From Anniella stebbinsi (lineage: Eukaryota > Chordata > Lepidosauria > Squamata > Anniellidae): a stretch of DNA of 64,000 bases. The notes below the pieces were generated by a model. It saw only the letters and a program-made list of their open reading frames with translations, was not told the DNA's origin and ran no database searches. Position numbers and translations under genes: made by a program. The stretch spans positions 197,105,654-197,169,653 of the forward strand of contig JARDYH010000001.1 in the NCBI GenBank assembly GCA_029215795.1, given 5' to 3'. Shown here piece after piece: positions 12,734-25,619 of the stretch. The stretch's first letter is position 1. Every line of letters begins with the position of its first letter.

Positions 12734-14676
12734 TGGGTTATTTTCTGATTGTGTGGAGAGTACCTACAAAATAATCAACTGTGAGTTGACCATTAACACA
12801 CCATTGACTATTGTGGTGTCGGAACGCAGCCTGTGTTTCCTTCAGTGATCAGAATCACACTGTTGAGATTTAACACAAAACCAAGGCTTGTAAATCTGGA
12901 TTGCTCCATAGAATTGAACACATTCTGCTTTTTCCTCACATGTACGGGCTGTCTTCTATTTCCTGGCTTTTGCTAGCCATCGTTTGCCATGGCACATGAG
13001 TTGCCCTCAAAGAGCTAAAAGAAAAGTCTTTAGTCTATTGTGCAAGAGCCTGGGTAATCTTGGATGTCTGTACTTTTTAAATCCTCAAAATCAAAACAAA
13101 TCAGACTTTTTAACTGGTACTCCAATTAAAATCAGCCCTATGCTTAGTCACTTCCCAGTACCAGCCAAATGTACAACAGCAGTTTTCTACTCATATGGCT
13201 TGCTAAAGTACATGATATGCCTTAATCCTGAAAAAGTTTATAATCTTATTGAGAAACGGAGTATTCTATTTTTTACATGGCTTGGCTTCCAACTTTTGAA
13301 ATGGGGGGGGGGGGGACCTTAACTGTGAAAGTGAACATAAAGGCAAACAAATATTTTAAAACAGATATTATATCCATGTTGAAAAAATGTAAGAATCAAT
13401 GTAAAAAATAAAAAATATGTCAGAAAGTATTTGCATGCACACACAGTCAGTATTTATAAACTGTCATTCTTCTACCTTAACGTTACCAGGTATTTTCTTC
13501 GAGTCTATGTACAACTATATGTTAATATTATTCCGATCCCTATTTAGCTGCAGGCTTAAGTTAACAGGGCTTTTATGTGTTTGAATGCAATTCCCATGGC
13601 TGTAGTTCTTACAGATCGTTTATACAAGGCCCAACTAGGTTTTGTGTACATATGTTTATGGAAAACAATAAGTTATATTAATATAAATAATAAAATGCTG
13701 GGCTTTTAGAAATGAGATTTGTCTTCTGTTGCAACTTGTAAAAACTCATTTTATCATGCAGCTGGGGAAGAACACTGGGGCACACGTGACCAGTTAATGC
13801 ATTTTTAGTGCATAATGTGGCAATTATTGTCTATACAACCATCCTATTGTGCATGAATAGGAAGTGGCATCATCCTTACAATAAATTGTACGGTAATTAG
13901 CCATTTCCCCTCATTTCCTTTCTGAACTCCGATAACACTCAGATATATCATCTGTCCTGCTTATTTGCAAAAGTAAGAACAAACCATCTGTACTGCCACT
14001 GTTCTAAATTAGATGGACTGTAATTTTCAGGTCTGTAAAGCAAAAGCTACTAGGTCAAACCTTGGAATTGTTTGCTGAGAGTCAGATTGTATTCAATTCA
14101 GGTGCCCTAAGAGATTTCATGCATAAAGAAAAACGTAATAGATAACTAAACCACCATCCGGCTCTATAGGGGGAGAGAAAATGCAGTCAGCATAATCCAG
14201 TAATTTGGGGCTTGTTAACAAAACCAAACATGCCCACCTCTCAGTTGCACAGTCAGGGAAGCTTTAGCCACCTGCTACTTTTGCATCCTTCCTGCAGGCA
14301 CTCTCAGGTCAGTGGCTTCTGAACTCCACCCACATTTACATATCCCAAATAGAGATCATACTGTTATTTACATAATTACTTATCCCAAGAAGCAGCAGAT
14401 GCCAAGAAAAGTCCGTAATTAACCAAGAGCAACCTTCCCTCGGTTTCAAGTCATTCACCTCTAGTTAACTGCTTTTAACAGCCTGGCTAGCTTTAGTCAT
14501 TAGAGCGATCCCTCAGCCCCAACCATGCACAGCCAAGCACGTTGATCCGAAAACAACACTGGAAAGGTCTGAATCAGGGGGCGGAAGAGAGGTTGGGATA
14601 TTCTTAGCAGACACGTTTGACACAACGGGTTTCTGACAAGAAGTAACTTCTTTGGGTGGATTTCAAGGCTATGAAG

Positions 14677-15100
14677 TTACATGACCAAGGAAGCTGCGCC
14701 AAGACCAGACACAGGACCATGTCCTTGCCTGTTATCACAATACATACTGCACAATGGTAAGAGGAGAAGGAGCATTTCAGGGGAAGGTACACTGGGGATA
14801 ACAGGGCCATCAACTGGGTCCCTTCTACCAAGAACAAACATGGTTGAAATGCAAACATTAAAAAGAATCTTTGCTGTCATGTCCAAAGACCAGGAGCCCT
14901 TAGCCTCCAGCGACGATGGCTCTGAGGAGGTGTCAGAACTAGTCCCTGGTCTTTCTGAACTAGAGGCCACTGCCTCAGACCTCCTATCCTAGCCACACGA
15001 ATCCCAAGGGGTGCCACTGCCCCCAACTCTGAGGAGTGGACCTCAAACTCCTCTAGTGGACACGGAGACCCTGAGGAACAGTCCAAACTGACTTCTCAAT
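14677..15100 (+). other. Unidentified open stretch, possibly a retroelement remnant
   Basis: A 103-codon plus-strand open frame (14681-14992) ends in an acidic serine-rich stretch (SSDDGSEEVSELVPGLSELE). The following bases stay GC-richer than the surrounding intron up to about 15100. The composition resembles ORF1 or gag leader regions of retroelements, but I do not recognise a family and claim no function. Confidence 0.25.
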
Positions 15101-15821
15101 TCTCCAACATTCGTTGTCCAGGAGAAGCCAACCTCTACAGGAAAGGGATGCTGGCCCTTTAATCGCCAGATACAGCATCTAAGTAGGTGAAGCTTCCAGA
15201 AAGACTCTCTTGGCCTGACTGTAAAATTCTGCCAGTTGCTCCCAGTCAGGGCAGGACTTAACTGGTCAATATTGTCGCTCCAGGGTTGTTATGGTTCTGA
15301 AACCAACACAAGTCCGAACCGTGAACCGAGCGCCAGTCCCACAACATGCTAACCCCTCCCCCTGCAGCATGTAGTCTCTTGGGCAAATGCACCTCTGCCC
15401 CAATGTAAAAAGTTAGACATGATACAGTTGGTAATGCAAAATACATCTGTGTGCATATCAACCAAGAAAAAAGAGGGGCATGGACTGCATAGGTGGGGCA
15501 CATTTGTGTAGAAATGCTTACACCCCAGGTCACATACCATTTTCTACGTGCATTGGAGGCCACTCATGAGCCCAATACGTTTTCCTGAGTAAAACCTACA
15601 TCACAAAGATGGGGAAGGCATGAGCCAGCCCCTGAGTTTCTATACAGAAAGCATCAATGCCAGAGAAAGAAGCAGCTCGTTCGTCCTAAGGAGAGAAGAT
15701 GAGACTATTCACTGAGAACAGCTATGTTGGACAGCATTTCTAAGAGGTTGAAATATCGATTGTCTGCTTCTCCGCACTCCAAAGATAAAGGATTAACTGT
15801 AGCATGAAAATGTTCCCTTTA

Positions 15822-16280
15822 AGAACATAAGAAGAGCCATACTGGATTAGGCCAGGGGTCCATCCAGTCCAACATTCTGTTCACACAGTGGCCAACCAGC
15901 TGTCGACCAGGAATCCACAAGCAGGACATGGTGCAACAGCATCCTCCCACCCATGTACCCCAGCAATTAGTGTATACAGGCTTACTGCCTCAGATATTGG
16001 AGGTTGCACTTAGCCATCAGGACTAGTAAGCCATTGATAACTTTCTCTTCCAAGAATTTATCCAACCCCCTTTTAAAGCCATCCAAACTGTTGGGCATCA
16101 CCACATCCATAATTTAACTATGCGTTGTGTGAAGAAGTACTCCCTTTTATCTGTCCTGAATCTCCCAACAATCAGCTTCATGGGTCCTAGTATTATGGGA
16201 GAGGGAGAAAAATGTCTCCTTATCCATATTCTCCACACCATGCAAAATTTTGTACTCCTCTAACCTTTCAATGCTCTGGA
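15822..16280 (-). mobile_element. CR1 LINE 3' end (reverse orientation)
   Basis: Begins TTTAAGAACATAAGAAGAGC and CATACTGGATTAGGCC, the reverse of the same CR1 tail seen at 55-690. It continues through TTGTGTGAAGAAGTACTCCC, the reverse of the coding FFT-R-like region. Confidence 0.75.
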
Positions 16281-17109
16281 GTACTCAGCTTCTGCGAAAA
16301 CAGATTTTAATTGAACACGGTTTAATTAAAACATTTAATTGTAAACTGATTTTTAGTAGTCAAGCAAAGAGGTGAAGAGAAAGGAGAAACGGTTCATCCG
16401 TGGTTTTGCTCAATGAAGCGCCAAATGTAAAACAAAAACAAACAACCCCCCAACCTAGATTCAGTTGCGAAACAAGCGTTTAGAAGCTTATACTCATGAT
16501 GAACTCTTCTGAACAAGTTGGGGAAATATCCAACAGGGACCTCCTGTGCCCAGCCTGCCATGGCCGGTTCCAGTGTGCTCCCCAAGCTTCAAGAAACTTT
16601 CAGTTCAGTGCTTGCTCCTGGAAGCGCTAATCACGCCTGTGAGCACTACGGGCGAGCACATGCCACCAGTGGTAGGAATGGCCACACGCGCACCGGGACT
16701 GGCTGTGCATGCCCCCACGGGATTCGACTCATGGAAGCAGAACGAACTGGTGTTTATTTTTGTCTTTGCTCCCATTCTAGCACAAATGAATAACGTGCTG
16801 ATGTTTTTTCCAGCAACTAATGAGTGACGCCAGGGCAATAACACAGGCAACGGAACGATTGCCAAGGCCTGACAAGCAAACAAACAGTAACAGCAGACAA
16901 TGGCTATGGGAGTATAGAAGGAATAGACTGCTGGTAACAAATACTTGACACTATTTACTTTATTTACTGTAAACTTTTTTACTCTGCTGTCCTGCCCAAA
17001 AAAGCACCTACAACTAGATGTCAGAGAAAACAATGTTGGAAGGTTTGCTGCGTGCCCCCAAATCTTTTAATAGAACTCTGTACCCTGAAGCCAGATACTT
17101 GAAAGAGGA

Positions 17110-17330
17110 GTTTATTTATTTATTTATTTATTGGCCCCCTTTCAGGGCAGGTGCTCTCCCAAGGGGGCATACAAGAGTAAAATTCACTTAATAAAAACCG
17201 ATGCGGTAATGAAAACAGCAAACATCCTAAAAAGCAACACATACCAGCATAAGACGCAACCGACAACACACAAGTGCAGTTTCATGTTCTACATGCACAC
17301 AGACAAACACAGGAACAAATTTGTTGCAAG
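17110..17330 (-). mobile_element. LINE 3' tail fragment
   Basis: (TTTA)n at 17110-17132 followed by GGCCCCCTTTCAGGGCAGG, matching in plan the 3' end at 50405-50480 (GGCTGCCTTTCAGGGCAG). An A-rich remnant follows. Confidence 0.5.
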
Positions 17331-17729
17331 TTGCTTCTGACTGAAGGGAATGGGGACGGTGGTATCGCCTCTGAAGCGCTACTGGGGGAACTACCGTTGA
17401 GGAAGAATGGGGTAAAAGGACCTCGCTGAATAAGGATTACTGCCTATGTATCATCAGAACCATTTATTTATTCTTTTTTAAGATGTATGTCTTGCCTTTG
17501 GGATGGGGGTGGGGGGTAGAGGGAGGAAAACCCGAAGTGGTTTGTAGAAGAGAATGATGTCAAAACCAATTCCAACCCTTACATAATACAGTCAGGAATT
17601 TTCATCTAGTTTTCTGGCAAACTAGAAAGAATACTATGCAGACATGAAAAGGACTTGGAAGTCACCTCCTGTTAGTTGCAAAGAGTCCTGGCCACTGATG
17701 GCAAGATCACCAGGAGGAGAGTAGCAATT

Positions 17730-17910
17730 CTTTCTTTATTTAAAAGTTTTATATGCTGCTTTCAAGGGTAAAAACCCTCTCAAGATAGCTTCTAAAGAAA
17801 AATGCAAATAATAATAAACTTCCAACACATTAAAACATTAATAAGGATCAGTGCTCAAATAAACAAGTTTAAAAACTTCCAGTCTCCAGAAATGCTAAAA
17901 CCAGTAAACA
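17730..17910 (-). mobile_element. LINE 3' tail fragment
   Basis: TTTATTTAAAAGTTTTATATGC, then CTTTCAAGGGTAAAAACCCTC, followed by AATAATAA and repeated ATTAAAA strings. It has the same general plan as 50405-50560. Confidence 0.4.
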
Positions 17911-18489
17911 AATACAAGCAAAACTAGGAAACAGCAGTCAAATCAAACCTCTTATAAGAAAGCCATAGAAAACAAATGAGCCTTTCAGTCCTTTTAAAAT
18001 AAGGATGGAGCCTGACAGCTGCTGGAGTACACCATATAATACACACCTTCCTTATGATGCCTTCCCATTTTCCAGATATTCAGGGATGATTCCAAATGTA
18101 GCAGCTTCATTTTCTCCTCTTGCAACCCCTCCCCATTAATATGCCCTGCATTACCTTCTACAAATATGCCTAGACTTTAAGAATTACAAATAAACCTTTG
18201 AAGAGGAGAATGAAGAGAAGTTGCTTTGTGAGGGAATTGACATCAAGTAATAGTTTAGTTTTTATTGTATGAGCTGGCTTTATGTAAGATAACCTTATCT
18301 AATTGTAATGTACTATGCATGCAGTAAAGCATTTGGCACTGATTGACTGAGCTAGCTGTGATGCTAAAGAATGTTCACAATGATTTTAACTGATGAACGT
18401 TAGCAAAATAGAAAAGAACTCTTCTTTACCCTTTGCAGTCCTCACACACCTAGTGCATATAACAATATAAAACAAATCCTGAAATGCAA

Positions 18490-18645
18490 TGCTGAAGTAA
18501 GGGAAGGCCCATAGCTCATGTTCAATCCCTGGCTGGGAAACATTCCTGTCTGAAACTCAGAAGAACGACTGACAGTTAATGTCAACAGTGTTGAGCCAGA
18601 TGGACTAGTGGTCTGACTTGGTTAGGCAGCTTTTTAGGTTCCTGT
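18490..18645 (+). mobile_element. tRNA-derived SINE copy
   Basis: A B-box-like GTTCAATCC at 18520-18528, then GATGGACTAGTGGTCTGAC and GGCAGCTTTTTAGG. The same body and tail occur at 55275-55460. No intact A box remains, so it is not a tRNA gene. Confidence 0.6.
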
Positions 18646-19158
18646 GTTGCATATCCTTCACTCAGCAATATGAAGCAATGTTATAGGACTTCCAGCTGAG
18701 TGCCAGCCATCTTCTGCATTTACCTCTATTTTTAAAACATTCAATAAGGGCCACAGAATGGACATGTGACATCTGTCTTGTAAGATGTTAGGTAAAAGGA
18801 CAGAATAAAAATGGATTAAAATAATATTGTGACGGGCCAATGGAACTTACACAAAAATGGTGTGTATTTAAGATTTTCCTCCAAACTGACACTTTATTTA
18901 AAATTTCCCACAAACTGTATTTAAGATTTCCCCCAAACTGACGGGCAAGTCCTGAGAAGCATAAAGCTAGAAATGTAAATATGCTATACTAACCAGAGCA
19001 AACAGGGTTGAAGCACCTGCGAGTAGCTGGGGTGGGATGATTTTTTCCCAGCAATAATATATTGTTGTGAGCTAGCCCTGTTGAAATGTAAAGATTTTGG
19101 GGTGGCATGGTCTTGAATGGATAAATAAGTTTCATTAGCTTTTCAAAAGGCATATATG

Positions 19159-19162
<4 letters not shown>

Positions 19163-19207
<45 letters not shown>
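19163..19207. repeat. (GA)n microsatellite
   Basis: About 22 uninterrupted AG dinucleotides. Confidence 0.95.
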
Positions 19208-19210
<3 letters not shown>

Positions 19211-20806
19211 TCAAACACAGCTGCCTGGATTTTTGGATTCTCCTTGGGGATATGTAGTGGGACTTACTTCTAACTAAACACATCTAGAATTACACTGTAG
19301 TTTAGGTCTAAAAAGAGTTAAGTAGACAGACAATCATAAGTGTACAAAATAAATATTCAGAGTGTTCAGGCCTGGAATCTATCTCTCTATCCACCATAGT
19401 GCCCAAACCATGAAACCTAGACACCTGAAACTTGGCATGCATACTAAGGGGGCTCTAGGGATGTACACCTCAGATTTAATTTGTTTTTAAAGGGCATTAA
19501 TTAATTTTAATGCATCCAGGTAGTAACATCTTCAGCTACTAGACGAAGACTTCCTTAACCAGAACAAAGTTTTACAGTCCATATAGTCTGAAGCCTGGGG
19601 AGATTAGTAGGCTGAGGGACACAGTTGTATGCCTGCCCCTCCCCACTGCTGTGTGGCAGCCCCTCCCTCAGGGTAATGGAGTGGACAGATCTCTCCCTCA
19701 GGAGGCTATAGCTCCTTAGCAGGGGCTGTGCCTTGGGCAGGTACAATGTGCCCAATTTGAAGGCTACACTGTACGAAGCTGGGTCCATTTGCTAGTGAGC
19801 AGTAAAAAGAGAATTTACAGTTTTGTACAAATTTACATGGAAGAGTAAAGGTTTAATTTTTTTTTAATATCAAGTGCAGGATAAACACATAACTGTAGAT
19901 TGTTGGATGGCAAAAGAGGAAGGGATTCAATTTGTTTTTTTATAGAAAGAAGATATAAATCACTTTATTTTTTCTATAAAAAATTCTCTTTAATAAAATG
20001 GTAGATTCAAGTTTATGACAGTTTGACATGTCAAAATTACAAATGTCAAATTTGCTGGTTATCTAAATAGGAGCTCTGACAAATCATATTAATTATTTTT
20101 AGGGATTGGGTAGGGAGTAATCTGAATTTAATACCAAATGATACCCAGTTGTAACAGATACTTCACAGACTTTTTTTTAATGCCTTGGGAAAAATAAAAG
20201 TGAATTAACTGGCTACTGACACTCAACAACCCAGTTTGGATGATCATATTTCAGTTTATTAAGATATGTGACCCTTTGCTTCTCCCTTCATGCAATCCAG
20301 GAAGTTTCCTGTTTCATACAAACCAGAAAAGGATATTAAACCAACTTCAAACCATGATTTAACATCCCAGCTTGTTCCAAAGCTGGTAGCCTGGGAAGAA
20401 ATGGGAAACTGCGGTTAATGAGAGAGATTTCCTGGTTTGATTGCTGTGCATCATGGATGGGCTACATCTGCAGGCAAAAGGCTCATACATCTCTCGGCTT
20501 ACTAATATTGTCCAAATGTGATCAATGTTTTTGCAGCTAAAACCATTAGACATCTAATGCTTCATTTTATTGGCTCTCATGCAGTTGTCTGAAGAACTAC
20601 CTTCCAGAACGTCATTGCATCCATGAGCCCGTCTGCATAAATTATCAAAACTGTAGTATTAATCAGATTATACAAGGGCACAAACTCATCATTGCATTTG
20701 GGAAACAATCATTATTACGCAAGGAGTCTATTGCACATCTTTCTAAGATTTCTGCAAGGTAACTCCTTTCATCTTTGGTTTTGCAGATGAATAACAAAGA
20801 CTGAGA

Positions 20807-21322
20807 CACTGGCTCAGTTCGGACGACATATTAAGCAACGGAGGGGTAAATAACGTACTGACCATGCGTTAGGCAGGAGGAGCTCCACAGACGACACACT
20901 GTAGCCGGCGCTGCTCGGAACCGGCAAACGCCCCGGCTGCTACAAACTTGCGGCGGCCATTTTGGTTGCAGCTTCTCCTCCGTGTGTCCCCCAGCCGTAT
21001 CCCAGCATGCACCTTGAGTTCTGCCGGCTGCATAGAGCGGCTGGGTTTTTTTGGCTGCTCTAGGCAGCAGAACTCTATTCCGAAACGGAATAGTCCACGG
21101 AGAGAGGGGAGCTGAATTCGGACGACACTTTAAACAATGGGGCTTCGGGCTAAACAACGTGCAAGCCCGTTGTTTCGCTCCGTTGTTTAAAGTACCTGAT
21201 TAACGTACTGTCAGTTGTGTGTGCATTGTGTGCTGCCCTCCAGACGACACAATAAGCAACACAACTGACGATTGTTTCCCCCCTCCTCCATTGCCTAATG
21301 TGTCGTCCGAACTGAGCCAGTG
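20807..21322. mobile_element. CGGACGACAC-family element, long form, copy D (516 bp)
   Basis: CACTGGCTCAGTTCGGACGA and GTCGTCCGAACTGAGCCAGTG are near-perfect inverted ends. Internal GACGACAC repeats lie at about 20892, 21119 and 21242, with an inner inverted pair TTTAAACAA/TTGTTTAAA (21129 and 21181-21190). The middle is GC-rich with no coding capacity. It is very similar to copy E, 32 kb away. The ends match the short forms A-C, so all five belong to one family. Confidence 0.85.
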
Positions 21323-22381
21323 ATTCAGGTTAGTTACTCAGTGAAACCATGGCTGAAATCCACAATGTTGCAGACCAAGATAAGCTCTTGAATTTTGCAA
21401 AACTTGTGCTTGGCATACACATAATTAGCATTCACAAGGGATAGTGAGCACATCTATTTTGCATATTGCTTTGCCTATCAAAATTGTGAATTATCAATAT
21501 AAATAGATTCAGGTACTTTGTGTGTCGCTCCTTCATGTGCGAGATATTTATACCACCAGCTGAACAACCTGACAACATTTGAACTGGTTTATGCTGTCAG
21601 ACATCTTCAAAGCATTAGGAAAGCAGCTATTTTTGTTAGGCAGGAAAATAATTTAACCATACATACCTAACTTATTTTTTTCCCTCCTTTAAATGCTCAG
21701 AAGTCTGCTCTTTTAAAGCTTCTGGGATGAGAACTCCCCTTTGCGAGATAAATATTTGCATACATAAAATTCAGCAGAAAGCAGGTGAAACAAAAATCGT
21801 AGCTTGTGCATATGTGTATTGTGAATGTTCTTTAACATCTGAATGTCCTAGTTTTACAAAGATGCTGACTACTCTGGGTTGTCCATCATTCCTTTGGGGG
21901 AGAATATTAAGGATATAAACTTGGCCATTCAAATTGTACATGTCTGCTGGACAACCACAGGATTCAGAATCCAGTATAGAAGTCTAAGGATCTCAGTTAT
22001 CTACTACTTCTTAAGCCCTACATTGTGAAGAAAAACAGTTGAAATTGATAGGCAAGATTTGCCAACGGCTGACAAACCTGGGGATCTGAGTTCGAGAGAT
22101 GAAGCTTTAAATCTATTCATTGGTCCTTTTTTTGTTTGCAATCGAACACCTGCAATCTGCCCATTATCGCCTAGTTCATATTCTCTGAAAACACTGATTA
22201 TAGAAAGCAGTATCCTGGGGTAAAGAGGGAGGCTTGGTAAGACACCATTCAAAGTATGGCTTGAAATGATAGACCACTGGTTCGTCACACAAGCAGGACT
22301 GTTATGTGGGATATATTAATGCAACAGTTAAATGATAAGCCTTCATATGTTTTCTTCCAGATGTTTGGATTTTAGATTGCA

Positions 22382-22935
22382 GATTTTATTGATTGATTGA
22401 TTGCATTGCATTTCTATACTGCCCAATAGCCGAAGCTCTCTGGGCAGTTTACAAAAATTTAAACCATAAAAACCATTCAAAATATAAAGCAACGACAGTA
22501 TAAAAACATAATTTAAAATAAAGTATAAAAGCACAACCCACAAAAAATTTTAGCAGCCATGCAATTAATACAGATTTAGAATACAAATTTAAACAGCAAG
22601 GTTAAAAATCAAACTGAAGAACTGTTAAAATACTGAGAAAATAAAAAGGTCTTCACCTGGCAACTAAAGGAGTATAATGTAGATGCCAGGCGAACCTCTC
22701 TAGGGAGCTCATTCCACAGCCGGGGTGCCACAGCAGAGAAGGCCCTCCTCCTGGTAGCCACCTGCCTCATTTCCTTTGGCAGGGGCTCATGGAGAAGGAC
22801 CCCCGAGGATGATCTTAGGGTCCAGGCAGGTACATATGGGAGGTGGTGTTCCTTCAAATAACCTGGCCCCAAGCTGTTTAGAGCTTTGAATGTTAATACC
22901 AGCACTTTGAATCGGGCCTGGACCTGGGCTGGCTA
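22382..22935 (-). mobile_element. L2-type LINE, 5'-truncated, with readable ORF2 C-terminus
   Basis: The reverse strand encodes RRAFSAVAPRLWNELPREVR and QVKTFLFSQYF (22609-22905), the C-terminal motif of L2-type reverse transcriptases. The 3' end reads CAGAGAGCTTCGGCTATTGG in element orientation, with a (TCAA)n tail at 22384-22400. The C-terminal frame is still open, so this copy is relatively young. Confidence 0.8.
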
Positions 22936-24149
22936 TTGTTGTCTTTCACAGTTTCACATATTACGGGGAAGTTGAGTTCACACTTCATCTCTGCTACTAA
23001 TTATTACAATGTGTGGAATCAACCTGTATCTAAACACATGAAGTAAACATGATTCCAGGAATCCTGTTTCCAGGTGCTTGCCTCCCCTTCACATTAACAC
23101 GTTCTCTGTAGAGACATGTGGTAGATCAACAGGAAATTGCCTGTGCCGTAACATCTGAAGTAGCTCGAGTTGCCCATGAGTGATACCAACATGCGGTGAG
23201 GAAAGGAAAGGAAGCCTGAGGTGCAGGTAGCAGTGGTGGTGTCTTGAGACCACTGGCTTTGAATTGAAGCCATTCTACAAACCATAGTTTTATGGTACAC
23301 CTCCAGAAAGCTATCAGTAACCTAAAGTACTGCTGAGAACGACTGTGATTCTGTGGATTTGGGTTCTGTCTAAAAAACTGGAAGGCACGAAACCCTGAAC
23401 TTATGGACAGGTCTGAAAATCTCAAAGGCTCTGCAGACAGTCAGAGTGTCACAAGATTTATTCTGGCTGGTGACAAAATACAAGTCCAGACTGAAATATC
23501 CACCTGCAATTCACAATAACTGTGCACAAAAGATGTGCCATCTTTCTCCACAGAAAGCAATTTCAGATGTAATTGTTATGTGCTGTGCTTACTGGGTGGA
23601 AACTATTTTTCTACCACACGTAAATAGATTCTGTACAGCTCTAACTGCTACCAAGGCACAATGTTGCCACTAATCACGTGTCTGTAAAAGTGAGCCGGGA
23701 AGTTCTCAACTTACGGTTGACAAGGAAGTATTTCCCTAAGGTAGCCACATATTGCCTATATTTTAGAAGTAACCTTAAACTGTTAGAAGGAAACTTCTCT
23801 ATCTGCTCAAATTGGCACTTAGAACAAACATTTCTCAGAGAAACTTGGTAAAAGGTTTCGCCTCGGGTCTTTATGATAATTTTCTGGCATGTGACAGACC
23901 AATTTTTTTTTTATTGCTTTGACAAACATGTCACCCATATCACGCAGTGTGTATCATTAATAATCTTGTTTCTTCCCCCACTGTCTAGGCATCATTTCAA
24001 GGGGAAAAACAAAATGTTCCAGAGCATTACAGTGCATAAGATCTTTGAGGTGTTGTTTTCAGTACTTCACTGAAACAGGCAAACGCTTACATGCTTGAAA
24101 TTTGCAGTACAAAAGTAAGACGGATTTACTATATGGAGTCCAACTTTCA

Positions 24150-24268
24150 TAATATAATCTCTTTGGACTCCCATCAGCCCCAGTCAGCATGGTCAGTGGC
24201 CGGGAATGTTGAAAGTTGTAGTCCAATACATTTGGAGGGCACATTTCAAGGAAAGCTGCTCTAAAGCC
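24150..24268. repeat. Foldback dispersed repeat
   Basis: GGACTCCCATCAGCCCCAGT, AGCATGG and, after a short interval, GTTGTAGTCCAATACATTTG and GAGGGCAC. This inverted ACTACAACTCCCAT / ATGGGAGTTGTAGT plan is one I recognise as abundant in squamate DNA. A better-preserved copy is at 27030-27150. Confidence 0.5.
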
Positions 24269-24468
24269 ACATGACAAGATTTGTATCTTTTTTTTTAACA
24301 AAACAAAACCAGTCCTGTAAGGAGAGGGTTTTTTCCCCTAACTTTTTGTGTAGTTTGGCCTTAATAACTGTTTCTTTCCAAGTTATGTGTGTATTTAAAG
24401 AAAAACAAAATCTGGAAATACATGGTGAAGCTACGAAGGATCATTATCGTCTTCCCATCCCTTCTTAC

Positions 24469-24584
24469 CAAGATCCATGCTCTTGGAGGCTTTCAGATTA
24501 ATTGATTCCGTCTGCTTGGCCAGTGACAGAGATCTGAAGTTGAAGTGCTGATCTTGTAAATACGCTGCTGAATGTGCTGCTGAG
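24469..24584 (-). CDS. PARD3B: PARD3B exon: conserved SINLKASKSMDL segment
   Basis: Minus-strand exon of 116 bases, phase 2 in and phase 1 out. The acceptor is TTTCCATAG|CTCAGC and the donor is GATCTTG|GTAAGAAG, close to consensus. It reads SSAAHSAAYLQDQHFNFRSL, then SLAKQTESINLKASKSMDL. The C-terminal SINLKASKSMDL is shared by PARD3B proteins, and PARD3 has a related KSKSMDLG. In PARD3 the aPKC-binding RQSMSEKR segment precedes this point. Here the linker passes straight from the proline-rich exon to this one with no such motif, as expected for PARD3B. The next exon (AD-E-K and KKSSSLESL region) was not found in 1-24468 and presumably lies to the left of the window. Confidence 0.93.
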
Positions 24585-25619
24585 CTATGGAAAGAAGCCA
24601 TACCAGAAAAAAGAAAAATAGGCACCAGCTCAAAAACAAATGAAGTAATTGCACCCCATGCATTCCCACCCCCCTTCTCAGTTATTATAAGGCAATTAAA
24701 GCTTTTTGCATGGGCTAGTTAGTGCCGCTATTAAATCTTATTTTAAGAAAACTATCACCAGAGCAAAAAGGATTGGATTTCACCCTGTCTGGCCACCCTG
24801 TGATCATATTAAAGGTTTACTCAGTACATTAACTGAAGTATCAAAACACAGAAAAAGTACTACTGCCTAATACTTGCATCATCAACATCATATCATCATA
24901 ATCGAGGGTGCATAAAGGAGTTGTACAAAACATGCCTCATCCCTATGTTAAAGAATGTGCATAGGCACCCAATAAGTAAAGAAAGGCATTGGCAGGAAAA
25001 TCAAGACCAAACTCCTGAAATGTTGTACCTTTCAATTGAGACAATAAAATTTTCACCTGTGACTTTCAGGCTTTTTAGAAACTCATTAACATCCCTGTGT
25101 GCCACAAACTACGAATTTCAAAACTTTCCATATAGAATTTCACCCACTTCATCAGCAAACTGTCAGCACCCCCTCCAAACCTCTCTCTCTGCAGACAGAC
25201 ACACACACATCTCCAACCTGTCACCACAAAAGCAGGTCCTCTGGCATTTCAAACGGGTGGAACTACCCCTTGGTATATCCAAGTGCAACTGCAGCTCTCT
25301 ACCACGTGCTAAAAAAGTCATCACGGGAGAAACATTTGGCCAGACTTACCCCATGGGGTTTGGGACAAGCTTCGGCCAGTTCAATGCGGCTGTAGTGCAG
25401 GAGCCCGCAATGTGGCACCCACAGCTACCGTGGCACTTGAGAAGGCCTCCAATGACACCTGTGAAGTTCTCCATTCCCTGCCTGCTTCAGAAATTAATTT
25501 TTAATCAATTAAAATTAATACTAGGTGCTGGATTTCCTTCCTGTTCTTACATCTGCCACTGATCAGCTTTTAGGCAGACAGGAAGAGCCATAAAACATGG
25601 CTTCCTAGCCACGCCCGAT

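Larger units (their letters stand above)
1..24468 (-). other. PARD3B intron sequence (left part)
   Basis: No exon was recognised here on either strand. Identified repeats are listed separately. Stretches in which I see nothing recognisable are about 860-2680, 5230-8620 (one hairpin only), 12840-14650, 16290-17100, 17910-18480, 18650-20800 (apart from a GA microsatellite), 21325-22380 and 22940-24150. Short open frames in these stretches lack homology or splice logic and are treated as chance. Confidence 0.7.

Noticed and set aside
16518..17033. GC-richer patch with overlapping frames of 91-142 codons as a possible exon
   Set aside because: Neither strand gives a continuous domain or paired splice sites. 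CpG-containing but short, and not recognisably a promoter.
24921..25562. 213-codon plus-strand open frame
   Set aside because: No recognisable domain, no plausible splice or promoter context, antisense within a PARD3B intron. Composition looks like ordinary intron or repeat. Would need RNA support.
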